Below are positions 12,480-25,775 of a stretch of 64,000 bases of DNA, piece by piece. This stretch comes from Avena insularis (Eukaryota; Streptophyta; Magnoliopsida; Poales; Poaceae), in NCBI GenBank assembly GCA_023614405.1, contig CM042688.1, forward strand, positions 73,518,253-73,582,252, given 5' to 3'. Below the pieces are notes generated by a model that was given only the letters and a program-made list of their open reading frames with translations, was not told the DNA's origin and made no database searches. The position numbers were made by a program, and so were the translations under genes. Position 1 is the first letter of the stretch. Every line of letters begins with the position of its first letter.

Positions 12480-15400
12480 ACAAACCACATATGGATCCAC
12501 TAGTGTCATTGCATGTGTGTTCTTTCCACAAACCACACATGGATCGACCAGTGGTCATTGCATGTGTGTTCTTTCCACAAACCACATGGATCCCTTTGAG
12601 TCATTGCATGTGTGTTCTTATACTAAAACTAGCACTAGAGTCATTGCATGTGTGTTCTTTTCACAAACCACATATGGATCAACCAGTGTCATTGCATGTA
12701 TGTTCTTTCCACAAACCATATATGGATCCACTAGTGTCATTGCATGTCTGTCCTTTTCACAAACCACATATGGACCCACTAGAGTCATTTCATGTGTGTT
12801 CTTATACTAAAACCAACACTAGAGTCATTGCATGTGTGTTCTTTCACAAACCACATATGGACCCACTAGAGTCATTGCATGTGTGTTCTTATACTAAAAC
12901 CAGCACTAGAGTCATTGCATGTGTGTTCTTTTCACAAACCACATATGGATCCACTAGTGTCATTGCATGTGCGTTCTTTCCACAAACCACACATGGATCG
13001 ACCAGTGGTTATTGCATGTGTGTTCTTTCCACAAACCACACATGGATCCCCCTGAGTCATTGCATGTGTATTCTTTCCACAAACCACATATGGATCAACC
13101 AGTGTCATTGCATGTGTGTTCTTATACCAAAACCAGCACTAGAGTCATTGCATGTGTGTTCTTACACTAAAACCAGCACTAGAGTCATTGCATGTGTGTT
13201 CTTTCCACAAACCACACATGGATCAACTAGTGTCATTGCATGTGTGTTCTTTCCATTAACCACATATGGATCAACCAGTGTCATTGCATGTGTGTTCTTT
13301 TCCACAAACCACATATGGATCCACTAGAGTCATTGCATGTGTATTGTTTTCACAAACCACATATGGACCCACTAGAGTCATTGCATGTGTGTTCTTATGC
13401 TAAAAGTAGCACTAGAGTCATTGCATGTGTGTTCTTTTCACAAACCACATATGGATCCACTAGTGTCATTGCATGTGTGCTCTTTCCACAAACCACACAT
13501 GGATCGACCAGTGGTCATTGCATGTGTGTTCTTTCCACAAACCACACATGGATCCCCTTGAGTCATTGCATGTGTGTTCTTATACTAAAACTAGCACTAG
13601 AGTCATTGCATGTGTGTTCTTTTCACAAACCACATATGGATCAACCAGTGTCATTGCATGTGTGTTCTTTTCCACAAACCACATATGGATCCACTAGTGT
13701 CATTGCATGTGTGTTCTTTCCACAAACCACACATGGATCCCCCTGAGTCATTGCATGTCTGTTCTTTCCACATACCACATATTGATCAACCAGTGTCATT
13801 GCATGTGTGTTCTTATACCAAAACCAGCACTAGAGTCATTGCATGTGTGTTCTTATACTAAAACCAGCACTAGAGTCATTGCATGTGTGTTCTTTCCACA
13901 AACCACACCTAGATCAACCAGTGTCATTGCATGTGTGTTCTTTTCCACAAACCACATATGGATCCACTAGAGTCATTGCATGTGTGTTCTTTTCACAAAC
14001 CACATATGGACCCACTAGAGTCATTGCATGTGTGTTCTTATACTAAAACCAGCACTAGAGTCATTGCATGTGTGTTCTTTTCACAAACCACATATGGATC
14101 CACTAGTGTCATTGCATGTGTATTCTTTCACAAACCACATGGATCGACCAGTGGTCATTGCATGTGTGTTCTTTCCACAAACCACACATGGATCCCCTTG
14201 AGTCATTGCATGTGTGTTCTTATACTAAAAGCAGCACTAGAGTCATTGCATGTGTGTTCTTTTCACAAACCACATATGGATCAACCAGTGTCATTGCATG
14301 TGTGTTCTTTCCACAAACCACATATGGATCCACTAGAGTCATTGCATGTCTGTTCTTTTCACAAACCACACATGGACCCACTAGAGTCATTGCATGTGTG
14401 TTCTTATACTAAAACCAACACTAGAGTCATTGCATGTGTGTTCTTTTCACAAACCACATATGGATCCACCACTGTCATTGCATGTGTGTTCTTTCCACAA
14501 ACCACACATGGATCGACGGTGGTCATTGCATGTGTTCTTTCCACAAACCACACATGGATCCACCAGTGGTCATTGCATGTGTGTTCTTTCCACAAACCAC
14601 ACATGGATCCCCCTGAGTCATTGCATGTGTGTTCTTTTCACAAACCACATATGGATAAACGAGTGTCATTGCATGTGTGTTCTTTCCACAAACCACATAT
14701 GGATCCACTAGAGTCATTGCACGTGTGTTCTTTTCACAGACCACATATGGACCCACTAGAGTCATTGCATGTGTGTTCTTATACTAAAACCAGCACTAGA
14801 GTCATTGCATGTGTGTTCTTTTCACAAACCACATATGGATCCACCAGTGTCATTGCATGTGTGTTCTTTCCACAAACCACACATGAATCGACCAGTGGTC
14901 ATTGCATGTGTGTTCTTTCGACAAACCACATATGGATCAACCAGTGTCATTGCATGTGTGTTCTTTCCACAAACCACATACGGATCCACTAGAGTCATTG
15001 CATGTGTGTTCTTTTCACAAACCACATATGGATCCACTAGTGTCATTGCATGTGTGTTCTTTCCACAAACCATACATTGATCGACCAGTGGTCATTGCAT
15101 GTGTGTTCTTTCCACAATCCAAACATGGATCCCCCTGAGTCATTGCATGTGGGTTCTTTCCACAAACCACATATGGATCAACCAGTGTCATTGCATGTGT
15201 GTTCTTATACTAAAACCAGCACTAGAGTCATTGCATGTGTGTTCTTATTCTAAAACCAGCACTAGAGTCATTGCATGTGTGTTCTTTTACTAAAACCAGC
15301 ACTAGAGTCATTGCATGTGTGTTCTTTCCACAAACCACACATGGATCAACCAGTGTCATTGCATGTGTGTTATTTCCACAAACCACATATGGATCAACCA

Positions 15401-17900
15401 GTGGTCATTGCATGTGTGTTCTTTTCCACAAACCACATATGGATCCACTAGAGTCATTGCATGTGTGTTCTTTTCACAAACCACATATGGATCCACTAGA
15501 GTCATTGCATCTGTATTCTTTTCACAAACCACATATGGACCCACTAGAGTCATTGCATGTATGTTCTTATACTAAAACCAGCACTAGAGTCATTGCATGT
15601 GTGTTCTTATACTAAAACTAGCACTAGAGTAATTGCATGTGTGTTCTTTCCACAAACCACACATGGATCCACTAGTGGGATTGCATGTGTGTTCTTTCCA
15701 CAAACCACACATGGATTGACCAGTGGTCATTGCATGTGTGTTCTTTCCACAAATCACACATGGATCAACCAGTGTCATTGCATGTGTGTACTATCCACAA
15801 ACCACATATGGATCAACCTGTGGTCATTGCATGTGTGTTCTTTTCCACAAACCACATATGGATCCACTAGAGTCATTGCATGTATTCTTTTCACAAACCA
15901 CATATGGACCCACTAGAGTCATTGCATGTGTGTTCTTATACTAAAACCAACACTAGAGTCATTGCATGTGTGTTCTTATACTAAAACTAGCACTAGAGTA
16001 ATTGCATGTGTGTTCTTTCCACAAACCACACATGGATCCACTAGTGTCATTGCATGTGTGTTCTTTTCACATACCACATATGGATCGACCAGTGTCATTG
16101 CATGTGTGTTCTTTCCATAAACCACATATGGATCCCCCTGAGTCATTGCATGTGTGTTCTTTCCACAAACCACATATGGATCAACCAGTGTCATTGCATG
16201 TGTGTTCTTTCCACAAACCACATATGGACCCACTAGAGTCATTGCATGTGAGTTCTTATACTAAAACCAACACTAGAGTCATTGCATGTGTGTTCTTTTC
16301 ACAAACCACATATGGATCCACCAGTGTCATTGCATGTGTGTTCTTTCCAGAAACCACACATGGATCAACCAGTGGTCATTGCATGTGTGTTCTTTCCACA
16401 AACCACACATGGATCCCCCTGAGTCATTGCATGCGTTATCTTTCCACAAACCACATATGGATCAACCAGTGTCATTGCATGTGTGTTCTTATACTAAAAC
16501 CAGCACTAGAGTCATTGCATGTGTGTTCTTTCCACAAACCACACATGGATCAACCAGTGTCATTGCATGTGTGTTCTTTCCACAAACCACATATGGATCA
16601 ACCAGTGGTCATTGCATGTGTGTTCTTTCCCACAAACCACATATGGATCCACTAGAGTCATTGCATGTGTGTTCTTTTCACAAACCACATATGGACCCAC
16701 TAGAGTCATTGCATGTGTGTTCTTATACTAAAAACAGCACTAGAGTTATTGCATGTATGTTCTTTTCATAAACTACATATGGATCCACTAGTGTCATTGC
16801 ATGTGTGTTCTTTCCACAAACCACACATGGATCGACCAGTGGTCATTGCATGTGTGTTCTTTCCACAAACCACACATGGATCCCCCTGAGTCATTGCATG
16901 TGTGTTCTTATACTAAAACCAGCACTAGAGTCATTGCATGTGTGTTCTTTCCACAAACCACACATGGATCAACCAGTGTCATTGCATGTGTGTTCTTTCC
17001 ACAAACCACATATGGATCAACCAGTGGTCATTGCATATGTGTTCTTTTCCACAAACCACATAAGGATCCACTAGAGTCATTGCATGTGTGTTCTTTTCAC
17101 AAACCACATATGGATCCACTAGAGTCATTGCATCTGTATTCTTTTCACAAACCACATATGGACCCACTAGAGTCATTGCATGTGTTACGATACTAAAACC
17201 AGCACTAGAGTCATTGCATGTGTGTTCTTATACTAAAACTAGCACTAGAGTAATTGCATGTGTGTTCTTTCCACAAACCACATATGGATCAACCAGTGTC
17301 ATTGCATGTGTGTTCTTATACCAAAACCAGCACTAGAGTCATTGCATGTGTTCTTATACTAAAACCAGCACTAGAGTCATTGCATGTGTGTTCTTTCCAC
17401 AAACCACACCTGGATCAACCAGTGTCATTGCATGTGTGTTCTTTTCCACAAACCACATATGGATCCACTAGTCATTGCATGTGTGTTCTTTTCACAAACC
17501 ACATATGGACCCACTAGAGTCATTGCATGTGTGTTCTTATACTAAAACCAGCACTAGAGTCATTGCATGTGTGTTCTTTTCACAAACCACATATGGATCC
17601 ACTAGTGTCATTGCATGTGTGTTCTTTCCACAAACCACACATGGATCCCCCTGAGTCATTGCATGTGTGTTCTTTCCACAAACCACACATGGATCCCCTT
17701 GAGTCATTGCATGTGTGTTCTTATACTAAAAGCATCACTAGAGTCATTGCATGTGTGTTCTTTTCACAAACCACATATGGATCAACCAGTGTCATTGCAT
17801 GTGTGTTCTTTCCACAAACCACATATGGATCCACTAGAGTCATTGCATGTCTGTTCTTTTCACAAACCACATATGGACCCACTAGAGTCATTCCATGTGT
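12480..17900. repeat. 5.48-kb segmental duplication, copy 1
   Basis: This stretch matches the next 5.4 kb at an offset that grows slowly from 5472 (12601 against 18073) to about 5481 (17701 against 23182). Rare diagnostic variants repeat at the same relative places, such as CATGTATGTTC followed by CATATATGG, CATTAACC in place of CACAAACC, and CTTATGCTAAAAGTAGC. The edges are approximate, because the array itself is repetitive. Confidence 0.85.
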
Positions 17901-17949
17901 GTTCTTATACTAAAACAAGCACTAGAGTCATTGCATGTGTGTTCTTTTC

Positions 17950-20900
17950 ACAAACCACATATGGATCCACCAATGTCATTGCATGTGTGTTCTTTCCACA
18001 AACCACACATGGATCGACCAGTGGTCATTGCATGTGTGTTCTTTCCACAAACCACACATGGATCCCCTTGAGTCATTGCATGTGTGTTCTTATACTAAAA
18101 CTAGCACTAGAGTCATTGCATGTGTGTTCTTTTCACAAACCACATATGGATCAACCAGTGTCATTGCATGTATGTTCTTTCCACAAACCATATATGGATC
18201 CACTAGTGTCATTGCATGTCTGTCCTTTTCACAAACCACATATGGACCCACTAGAGTCATTTCATGTGTGTTCTTATACTAAAACCAACACTAGAGTCAT
18301 TGCATGTGTGTTCTTTTCACAAACCACATATGGACCCACTAGAGTCATTGCATGTGTGTTCTTATACTAAAACCAGCACTAGAGTCATTGCATGTGTGTT
18401 CTTTTCACAAACCACATATGGATCCACTAGTGTCATTGCATGTGCGTTCTTTCCACAAACCACACATGGATCGACCAGTGGTTATTGCATGTGTGTTCTT
18501 TCCACAAACCACACATGGATCCCCCTGAGTCATTGCATGTGTATTCTTTCCACAAACCACATATGGATCAACCAGTGTCATTGCATGTGTGTTCTTATAC
18601 CAAAACCAGCACTAGAGTCATTGCATGTGTGTTCTTACACTAAAACCAGCACTAGAGTCATTGCATGTGTGTTCTTTCCACAAACCACACATGGATCAAC
18701 TAGTGTCATTGCATGTGTGTTCTTTCCATTAACCACATATGGATCAACCAGTGTCATTGCATGTGTGTTCTTTTCCACAAACCACATATGGATCCACTAG
18801 AGTCATTGCATGTGTATTGTTTTCACAAACCACATATGGACCCACTAGAGTCATTGCATGTGTGTTCTTATGCTAAAAGTAGCACTAGAGTCATTGCATG
18901 TGTGTTCTTTTCACAAACCACATATGGATCCACTAGTGTCATTGCATGTGTGCTCTTTCCACAAACCACACATGGATCGACCAGTGGTCATTGCATGTGT
19001 GTTCTTTCCACAAACCACACATGGATCCCCTTGAGTCATTGCATGTGTGTTCTTATACTAAAACTAGCACTAGAGTCATTGCATGTGTGTTCTTTTCACA
19101 AACCACATATGGATCAACCAGTGTCATTGCATGTGTGTTCTTTTCCACAAACCACATATGGATCCACTAGTGTCATTGCATGTGTGTTCTTTCCACAAAC
19201 CACACATGGATCCCCCTGAGTCATTGCATGTCTGTTCTTTCCACATACCACATATTGATCAACCAGTGTCATTGCATGTGTGTTCTTATACCAAAACCAG
19301 CACTAGAGTCATTGCATGTGTGTTCTTATACTAAAACCAGCACTAGAGTCATTGCATGTGTGTTCTTTCCACAAACCACACCTAGATCAACCAGTGTCAT
19401 TGCATGTGTGTTCTTTTCCACAAACCACATATGGATCCACTAGAGTCATTGCATGTGTGTTCTTTTCACAAACCACATATGGACCCACTAGAGTCATTGC
19501 ATGTGTGTTCTTATACTAAAACCAGCACTAGAGTCATTGCATGTGTGTTCTTTTCACAAACCACATATGGATCCACTAGTGTCATTGCATGTGTATTCTT
19601 TCCACAAACCACACATGGATCGACCAGTGGTCATTGCATGTGTGTTCTTTCCACAAACCACACATGGATCCCCTTGAGTCATTGCATGTGTGTTCTTATA
19701 CTAAAAGCAGCACTAGAGTCATTGCATGTGTGTTCTTTTCACAAACCACATATGGATCAACCAGTGTCATTGCATGTGTGTTCTTTCCACAAACCACATA
19801 TGGATCCACTAGAGTCATTGCATGTCTGTTCTTTTCACAAACCACACATGGACCCACTAGAGTCATTGCATGTGTGTTCTTATACTAAAACCAACACTAG
19901 AGTCATTGCATGTGTGTTCTTTTCACAAACCACATATGGATCCACCACTGTCATTGCATGTGTGTTCTTTCCACAAACCACACATGGATCGACCAGTGGT
20001 CATTGCACGTGTGTTCTTTCCACAAACCACACATGGATCCACCAGTGGTCATTGCATGTGTGTTCTTTCCACAAACCACACATGGATCCCCCTGAGTCAT
20101 TGCATGTGTGTTCTTTTCACAAACCACATATGGATAAACGAGTGTCATTGCATGTGTGTTCTTTCCACAAACCACATATGGATCCACTAGAGTCATTGCA
20201 CGTGTGTTCTTTTCACAGACCACATATGGACCCACTAGAGTCATTGCATGTGTGTTCTTATACTAAAACCAGCACTAGAGTCATTGCATGTGTGTTCTTT
20301 TCACAAACCACATATGGATCCACCAGTGTCATTGCATGTGTGTTCTTTCCACAAACCACACATGAATCGACCAGTGGTCATTGCATGTGTGTTCTTTCGA
20401 CAAACCACATATGGATCAACCAGTGTCATTGCATGTGTGTTCTTTCCACAAACCACATACGGATCCACTAGAGTCATTGCATGTGTGTTCTTTTCACAAA
20501 CCACATATGGATCCACTAGTGTCATTGCATGTGTGTTCTTTCCACAAACCATACATTGATCGACCAGTGGTCATTGCATGTGTGTTCTTTCCACAAACCA
20601 CACATGGATCCCCCTGAGTCATTGCATGTGGGTTCTTTCCACAAACCACATATGGATCAACCAGTGTCATTGCATGTGTGTTCTTATACTAAAACCAGCA
20701 CTAGAGTCATTGCATGTGTGTTCTTATTCTAAAACCAGCACTAGAGTCATTGCATGTGTGTTCTTTTACTAAAACCAGCACTAGAGTCATTGCATGTGTG
20801 TTCTTTCCACAAACCACACATGGATCAACCAGTGTCATTGCATGTGTGTTATTTCCACAAACCACATATGGATCAACCAGTGGTCATTGCATGTGTGTTC

Positions 20901-23380
20901 TTTTCCACAAACCACATATGGATCCACTAGAGTCATTGCATGTGTGTTCTTTTCACAAACCACATATGGATCCACTAGAGTCATTGCATCTGTATTCTTT
21001 TCACAAACCACATATGGACCCACTAGAGTCATTGCATGTATGTTCTTATACTAAAACCAGCACTAGAGTCATTGCATGTGTGTTCTTATACTAAAACTAG
21101 CACTAGAGTAATTGCATGTGTGTTCTTTCCACAAACCACACATGGATCCACTAGTGGGATTGCATGTGTGTTCTTTCCACAAACCACACATGGATTGACC
21201 AGTGGTCATTGCATGTGTGTTCTTTCCACAAATCACACATGGATCAACCAGTGTCATTGCATGTGTGTACTATCCACAAACCACATATGGATCAACCTGT
21301 GGTCATTGCATGTGTGTTCTTTTCCACAAACCACATATGGATCCACTAGAGTCATTGCATCTGTATTCTTTTCACAAACCACATATGGACCCACTAGAGT
21401 CATTGCATGTGTGTTCTTATACTAAAACCAACACTAGAGTCATTGCATGTGTGTTCTTATACTAAAACTAGCACTAGAGTAATTGCATGTGTGTTCTTTC
21501 CACAAACCACACATGGATCCACTAGTGGCATTGCATGTGTGTTCTTTCCACAAACCACACATGGATTGACCAGTGGTCATTGCATGTGTGTTCTTTCCAC
21601 AAACCACACATGGATCCCCCTGAGTCATTGCATGTGTGTTCTTTTCACAAACCACATATGGATCAACCAGTGTCATTGCATGTGTGTTCTTTCCACAAAC
21701 CACATATGGACCCACTAGAGTCATTGCATGTGAGTTCTTATACTAAAACCAACACTAGAGTCATTGCATGTGTGTTCTTTTCACAAACCACATATGGATC
21801 CACCAGTGTCATTGCATGTGTGTTCTTTCCAGAAACCACACATGGATCAACCAGTGGTCATTGCATGTGTGTTCTTTCCACAAACCACACATGGACCCAC
21901 CTGAGTCATTGCATGTGCGTTCTTTCCACAAACCACATATGGATCAACCAGTGTCATTGCATGTGTGTTCTTATACTAAAACCAGCACTAGAGTCATTGC
22001 ATGTGTGTTCTTTCCACAAACCACACATGGATCAACCAGTGTCATTGCATGTGTGTTCTTTCCACAAACCACATATGGATCAACCAGTGGTCATTGCATG
22101 TGTGTTCTTTCCCACAAACCACATATGGATCCACTAGAGTCATTGCATGTGTGTTCTTTTCACAAACCACATATGGACCCACTAGAGTCATTGCATGTGT
22201 GTTCTTATACTAAAAACAGCACTAGAGTTATTGCATGTATGTTCTTTTCATAAACTACATATGGATCCACTAGTGTCATTGCATGTGTGTTCTTTCCACA
22301 AACCACACATGGATCGACCAGTGGTCATTGCATGTGTGTTCTTTCCACAAACCACACATGGATCCCCCTGAGTCATTGCATGTGTGTTCTTATACTAAAA
22401 CCAGCACTAGAGTCATTGCATGTGTGTTCTTTCCACAAACCACACATGGATCAACCAGTGTCATTGCATGTGTGTTCTTTCCACAAACCACATATGGATC
22501 AACCAGTGGTCATTGCATGTGTTCTTTTCCAAACCACATAAGGATCCACTAGAGTCATTGCATGTGTGTTCTTTTCACAAACCACATATGGATCCACTAG
22601 AGTCATTGCATCTGTATTCTTTTCACAAACCACATATGGACCCACTAGAGTCATTGCATGTGTGTTCTGATACTAAAACCAGCACTAGAGTCATTGCATG
22701 TGTGTTCTTATACTAAAACTAGCACTAGAGTAATTGCATGTGTGTTCTTTCCACAAACCACATATGGATCAACCAGTGTCATTGCATGTGTGTTCTTATA
22801 CCAAAACCAGCACTAGAGTCATTGCATGTGTGTTCTTATACTAAAACCAGCACTAGAGTCATTGCATGTGTGTTCTTTACACAAACCACACTGGATCAAC
22901 AGTGTCATTGCATGTGTGTTCTTTTCCACAAACCACATATGGATCCACTAGTCATTGCATGTGTGTTCTTTTCACAAACCACATATGGACCCACTAGAGT
23001 CATTGCATGTGTGTTCTTATACTAAAACCAGCACTAGAGTCATTGCATGTGTGTTCTTTTCACAAACCACATATGGATCCACTAGTGTCATTGCATGTGT
23101 GTTCTTTCCACAAACCACACATGGATCGACCAGTGGTCATTGCATGTGTGTTCTTTCCACAAACCACACATGGATCCCCTTGAGTCATTGCATGTGTGTT
23201 CTTATACTAAAAGCATCACTAGAGTCATTGCATGTGTGTTCTTTTCACAAACCACATATGGATCAACCAGTGTCATTGCATGTGTGTTCTTTCCACAAAC
23301 CACATATGGATCCACTAGAGTCATTGCATGTCTGTTCTTTTCACAAACCACATATGGACCCACTAGAGTCATTGCATGTG
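17950..23380. repeat. 5.48-kb segmental duplication, copy 2
   Basis: Tandem partner of the block starting near 12480. Differences between copies are mostly single substitutions or 2-3-bp indels: 14116-14160 lacks bases present at 19589-19630, and 15111-15126 reads CAATCCAAACATGG where this copy has CAAACCACACATGG. The junction region near 17881-17960 also resembles 9841-9930, sharing CATTCCATG and ACTAAAACAAGC. Confidence 0.85.
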
Positions 23381-25775
23381 TGTTCTTATACTAAAACCAA
23401 CACTAGAGTCATTGCATGTGTGTTCTTTTCACAAACCACATATGGATCCACCACTGTCATTGCATGTGTGTTCTTTCCACAAACCACACATGGATCGACC
23501 AGTGGTCATTGCACGTGTGTTCTTTCCACAAACCACACATGGATCCACTAGTGGTCATTGCATGTGTGTTCTTTCCACAAACCACACATGGATCCCCCTG
23601 AGTCATTGCATGTGTGTTCTTTTCACAAACCACATATGGATAAACGAGTGTCATTGCATGTGTGTTCTTTCCACAAACCACATATGGATCCACTAGAGTC
23701 ATTGCACGTGTGTTCTTTTCACAAACCACATATGGACCCACTAGAGTCATTGCATGTGTGTTCTTATATACTAAAACCAGCACTAGAGTCATTGCATGTG
23801 TGTTCTTTTCACAAACCACATATGGATCCACCAGTGTCATTGCATGTGTGTTCTTTCCACAAACCACACAGCAATCGACCAGTGGTCATTGCATGTGTGT
23901 TCTTTCGACAAACCACATATGGATCAACCAGTGGTCATTGCATGTGTGTTCTTTCCCACAAACCACATATGGATCCACTAGAGTCATTGCATGTGTGTTC
24001 TTTTCACAAACCACATATGGACCCACTAGAGTCATTGCATGTGTGTTCTTATACTAAAAACAGCACTAGAGTTATTGCATGTATGTTCTTTTCATAAACT
24101 ACATATGGATCCACTAGTGTCATTGCATGTGTGTTCTTTCCACAAACCACACATGGATCGACCAGTGGTCATTGCATGTGTGTTCTTTCCACAAACCACA
24201 CATGGATCCCCCTGAGTCATTGCATGTGTGTTCTTATACTAAAACCAGCACTAGAGTCATTGCATGTGTGTTCTTTCCACAAACCACACATGGATCAACC
24301 AGTGTCATTGCATGTGTGTTCTTTCCACAAACCACATATGGATCAACCAGTGGTCATTGCATATGTGTTCTTTTCCACAAACCACATATGGATCCACTAG
24401 AGTCATTGCATGTGTGTTCTTTTCACAAACCACATATGGATCCACTAGAGTCATTGCATCTGTATTCTTTTCACAAACCACATATGGACCCACTAGAGTC
24501 ATTGCATGTGTGTTCTGATACTAAAACCAGCACTAGAGTCATTGCATGTGTGTTCTTATACTAAAACTAGCACTAGAGTAATTGCATGTGTGTTCTTTCC
24601 ACAAACCACATATGGATCAACCAGTGTCATTGCATGTGTGTTCTTATACCAAAACCAGCACTAGAGTCATTGCATGTGTGTTCTTATACTAAAACCAGCA
24701 CTAGAGTCATTGCATGTGTGTTCTTTCCACAAACCACACCTGGATCAACCAGTGTCATTGCATGTGTGTTCTTTTCCACAAACCACATATGGATCCACTA
24801 GTCATTGCATGTGTGTTCTTTTCACAAACCACATATGGACCCACTAGAGTCATTGCATGTGTGTTCTTATACTAAAACCAGCACTAGAGTCATTGCATGT
24901 GTGTTCTTTTCACAAACCACATATGGATCCACTAGTGTCATTGCATGTGTGTTCTTTCCACAAACCACACATGGATCGACCAGTGGTCATTGCATGTGTG
25001 TTCTTTCCACAAACCACACATGGATCCCCTTGAGTCATTGCATGTGTGTTCTTATACTAAAAGCATCACTAGAGTCATTGCATGTGTGTTCTTTTCACAA
25101 ACCACATATGGATCAACCAGTGTCATTGCATGTGTGTTCTTTCCACAAACCACATATGGATCCACTAGAGTCATTGCATGTCTGTTCTTTTCACAAACCA
25201 CATATGGACCCACTAGAGTCATTGCATGTGTGTTCTTATACTAAAACCAACACTAGAGTCATTGCATGTGTGTTCTTTTCACAAACCACATATGGATCCA
25301 CTGTCATTGCATGTGTGTTCTTTCCACAAACCACACATGGATCGACCAGTGGTCATTGCACGTGTGTTCTTTCCACAAACCACACATGGATCCACCAGTG
25401 GTCATTGCATGTGTGTTCTTTCCACAAACCACACATGGATCCCCCTGAGTCATTGCATGTGTGTTCTTTTCACAAACCACATATGGATAAGCAGTGTCAT
25501 TGCATGTGTGTTCTTTCCACAAACCACATATGGATCCACTAGAGTCATTGCACGTGTGTTCTTTTCACAAACCACATATGGACCCACTAGAGTCATTGCA
25601 TGTGTGTTCTTATACTAAAACCAGCACTAGAGTCATTGCATGTGTGTTCTTTTCACAAACCACATATGGATCCACCAGTGTCATTGCATGTGTGTTCTTT
25701 CCACAAACCACACAGCAATCGACCAGTGGTCATTGCATGTGTGTTCTTTCGACAAACCACATATGGATCAACCAG
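22080..25775. repeat. Tandem pair of about 1.85-kb segments
   Basis: Copy 1 runs from about 22080 to 23930 and copy 2 from about 23930 to 25775 (offsets 1844-1850). Both contain the rare A unit with ACACAGCAATCGACC (near 23865 and 25710) and the AAAGCATCACTAG form of B (near 23210 and 25060). The junction near 23930 joins ATCAACCAGTGGTCATTG directly to a unit with TTTCCCACAAACC, the form seen at about 22110. Confidence 0.8.
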
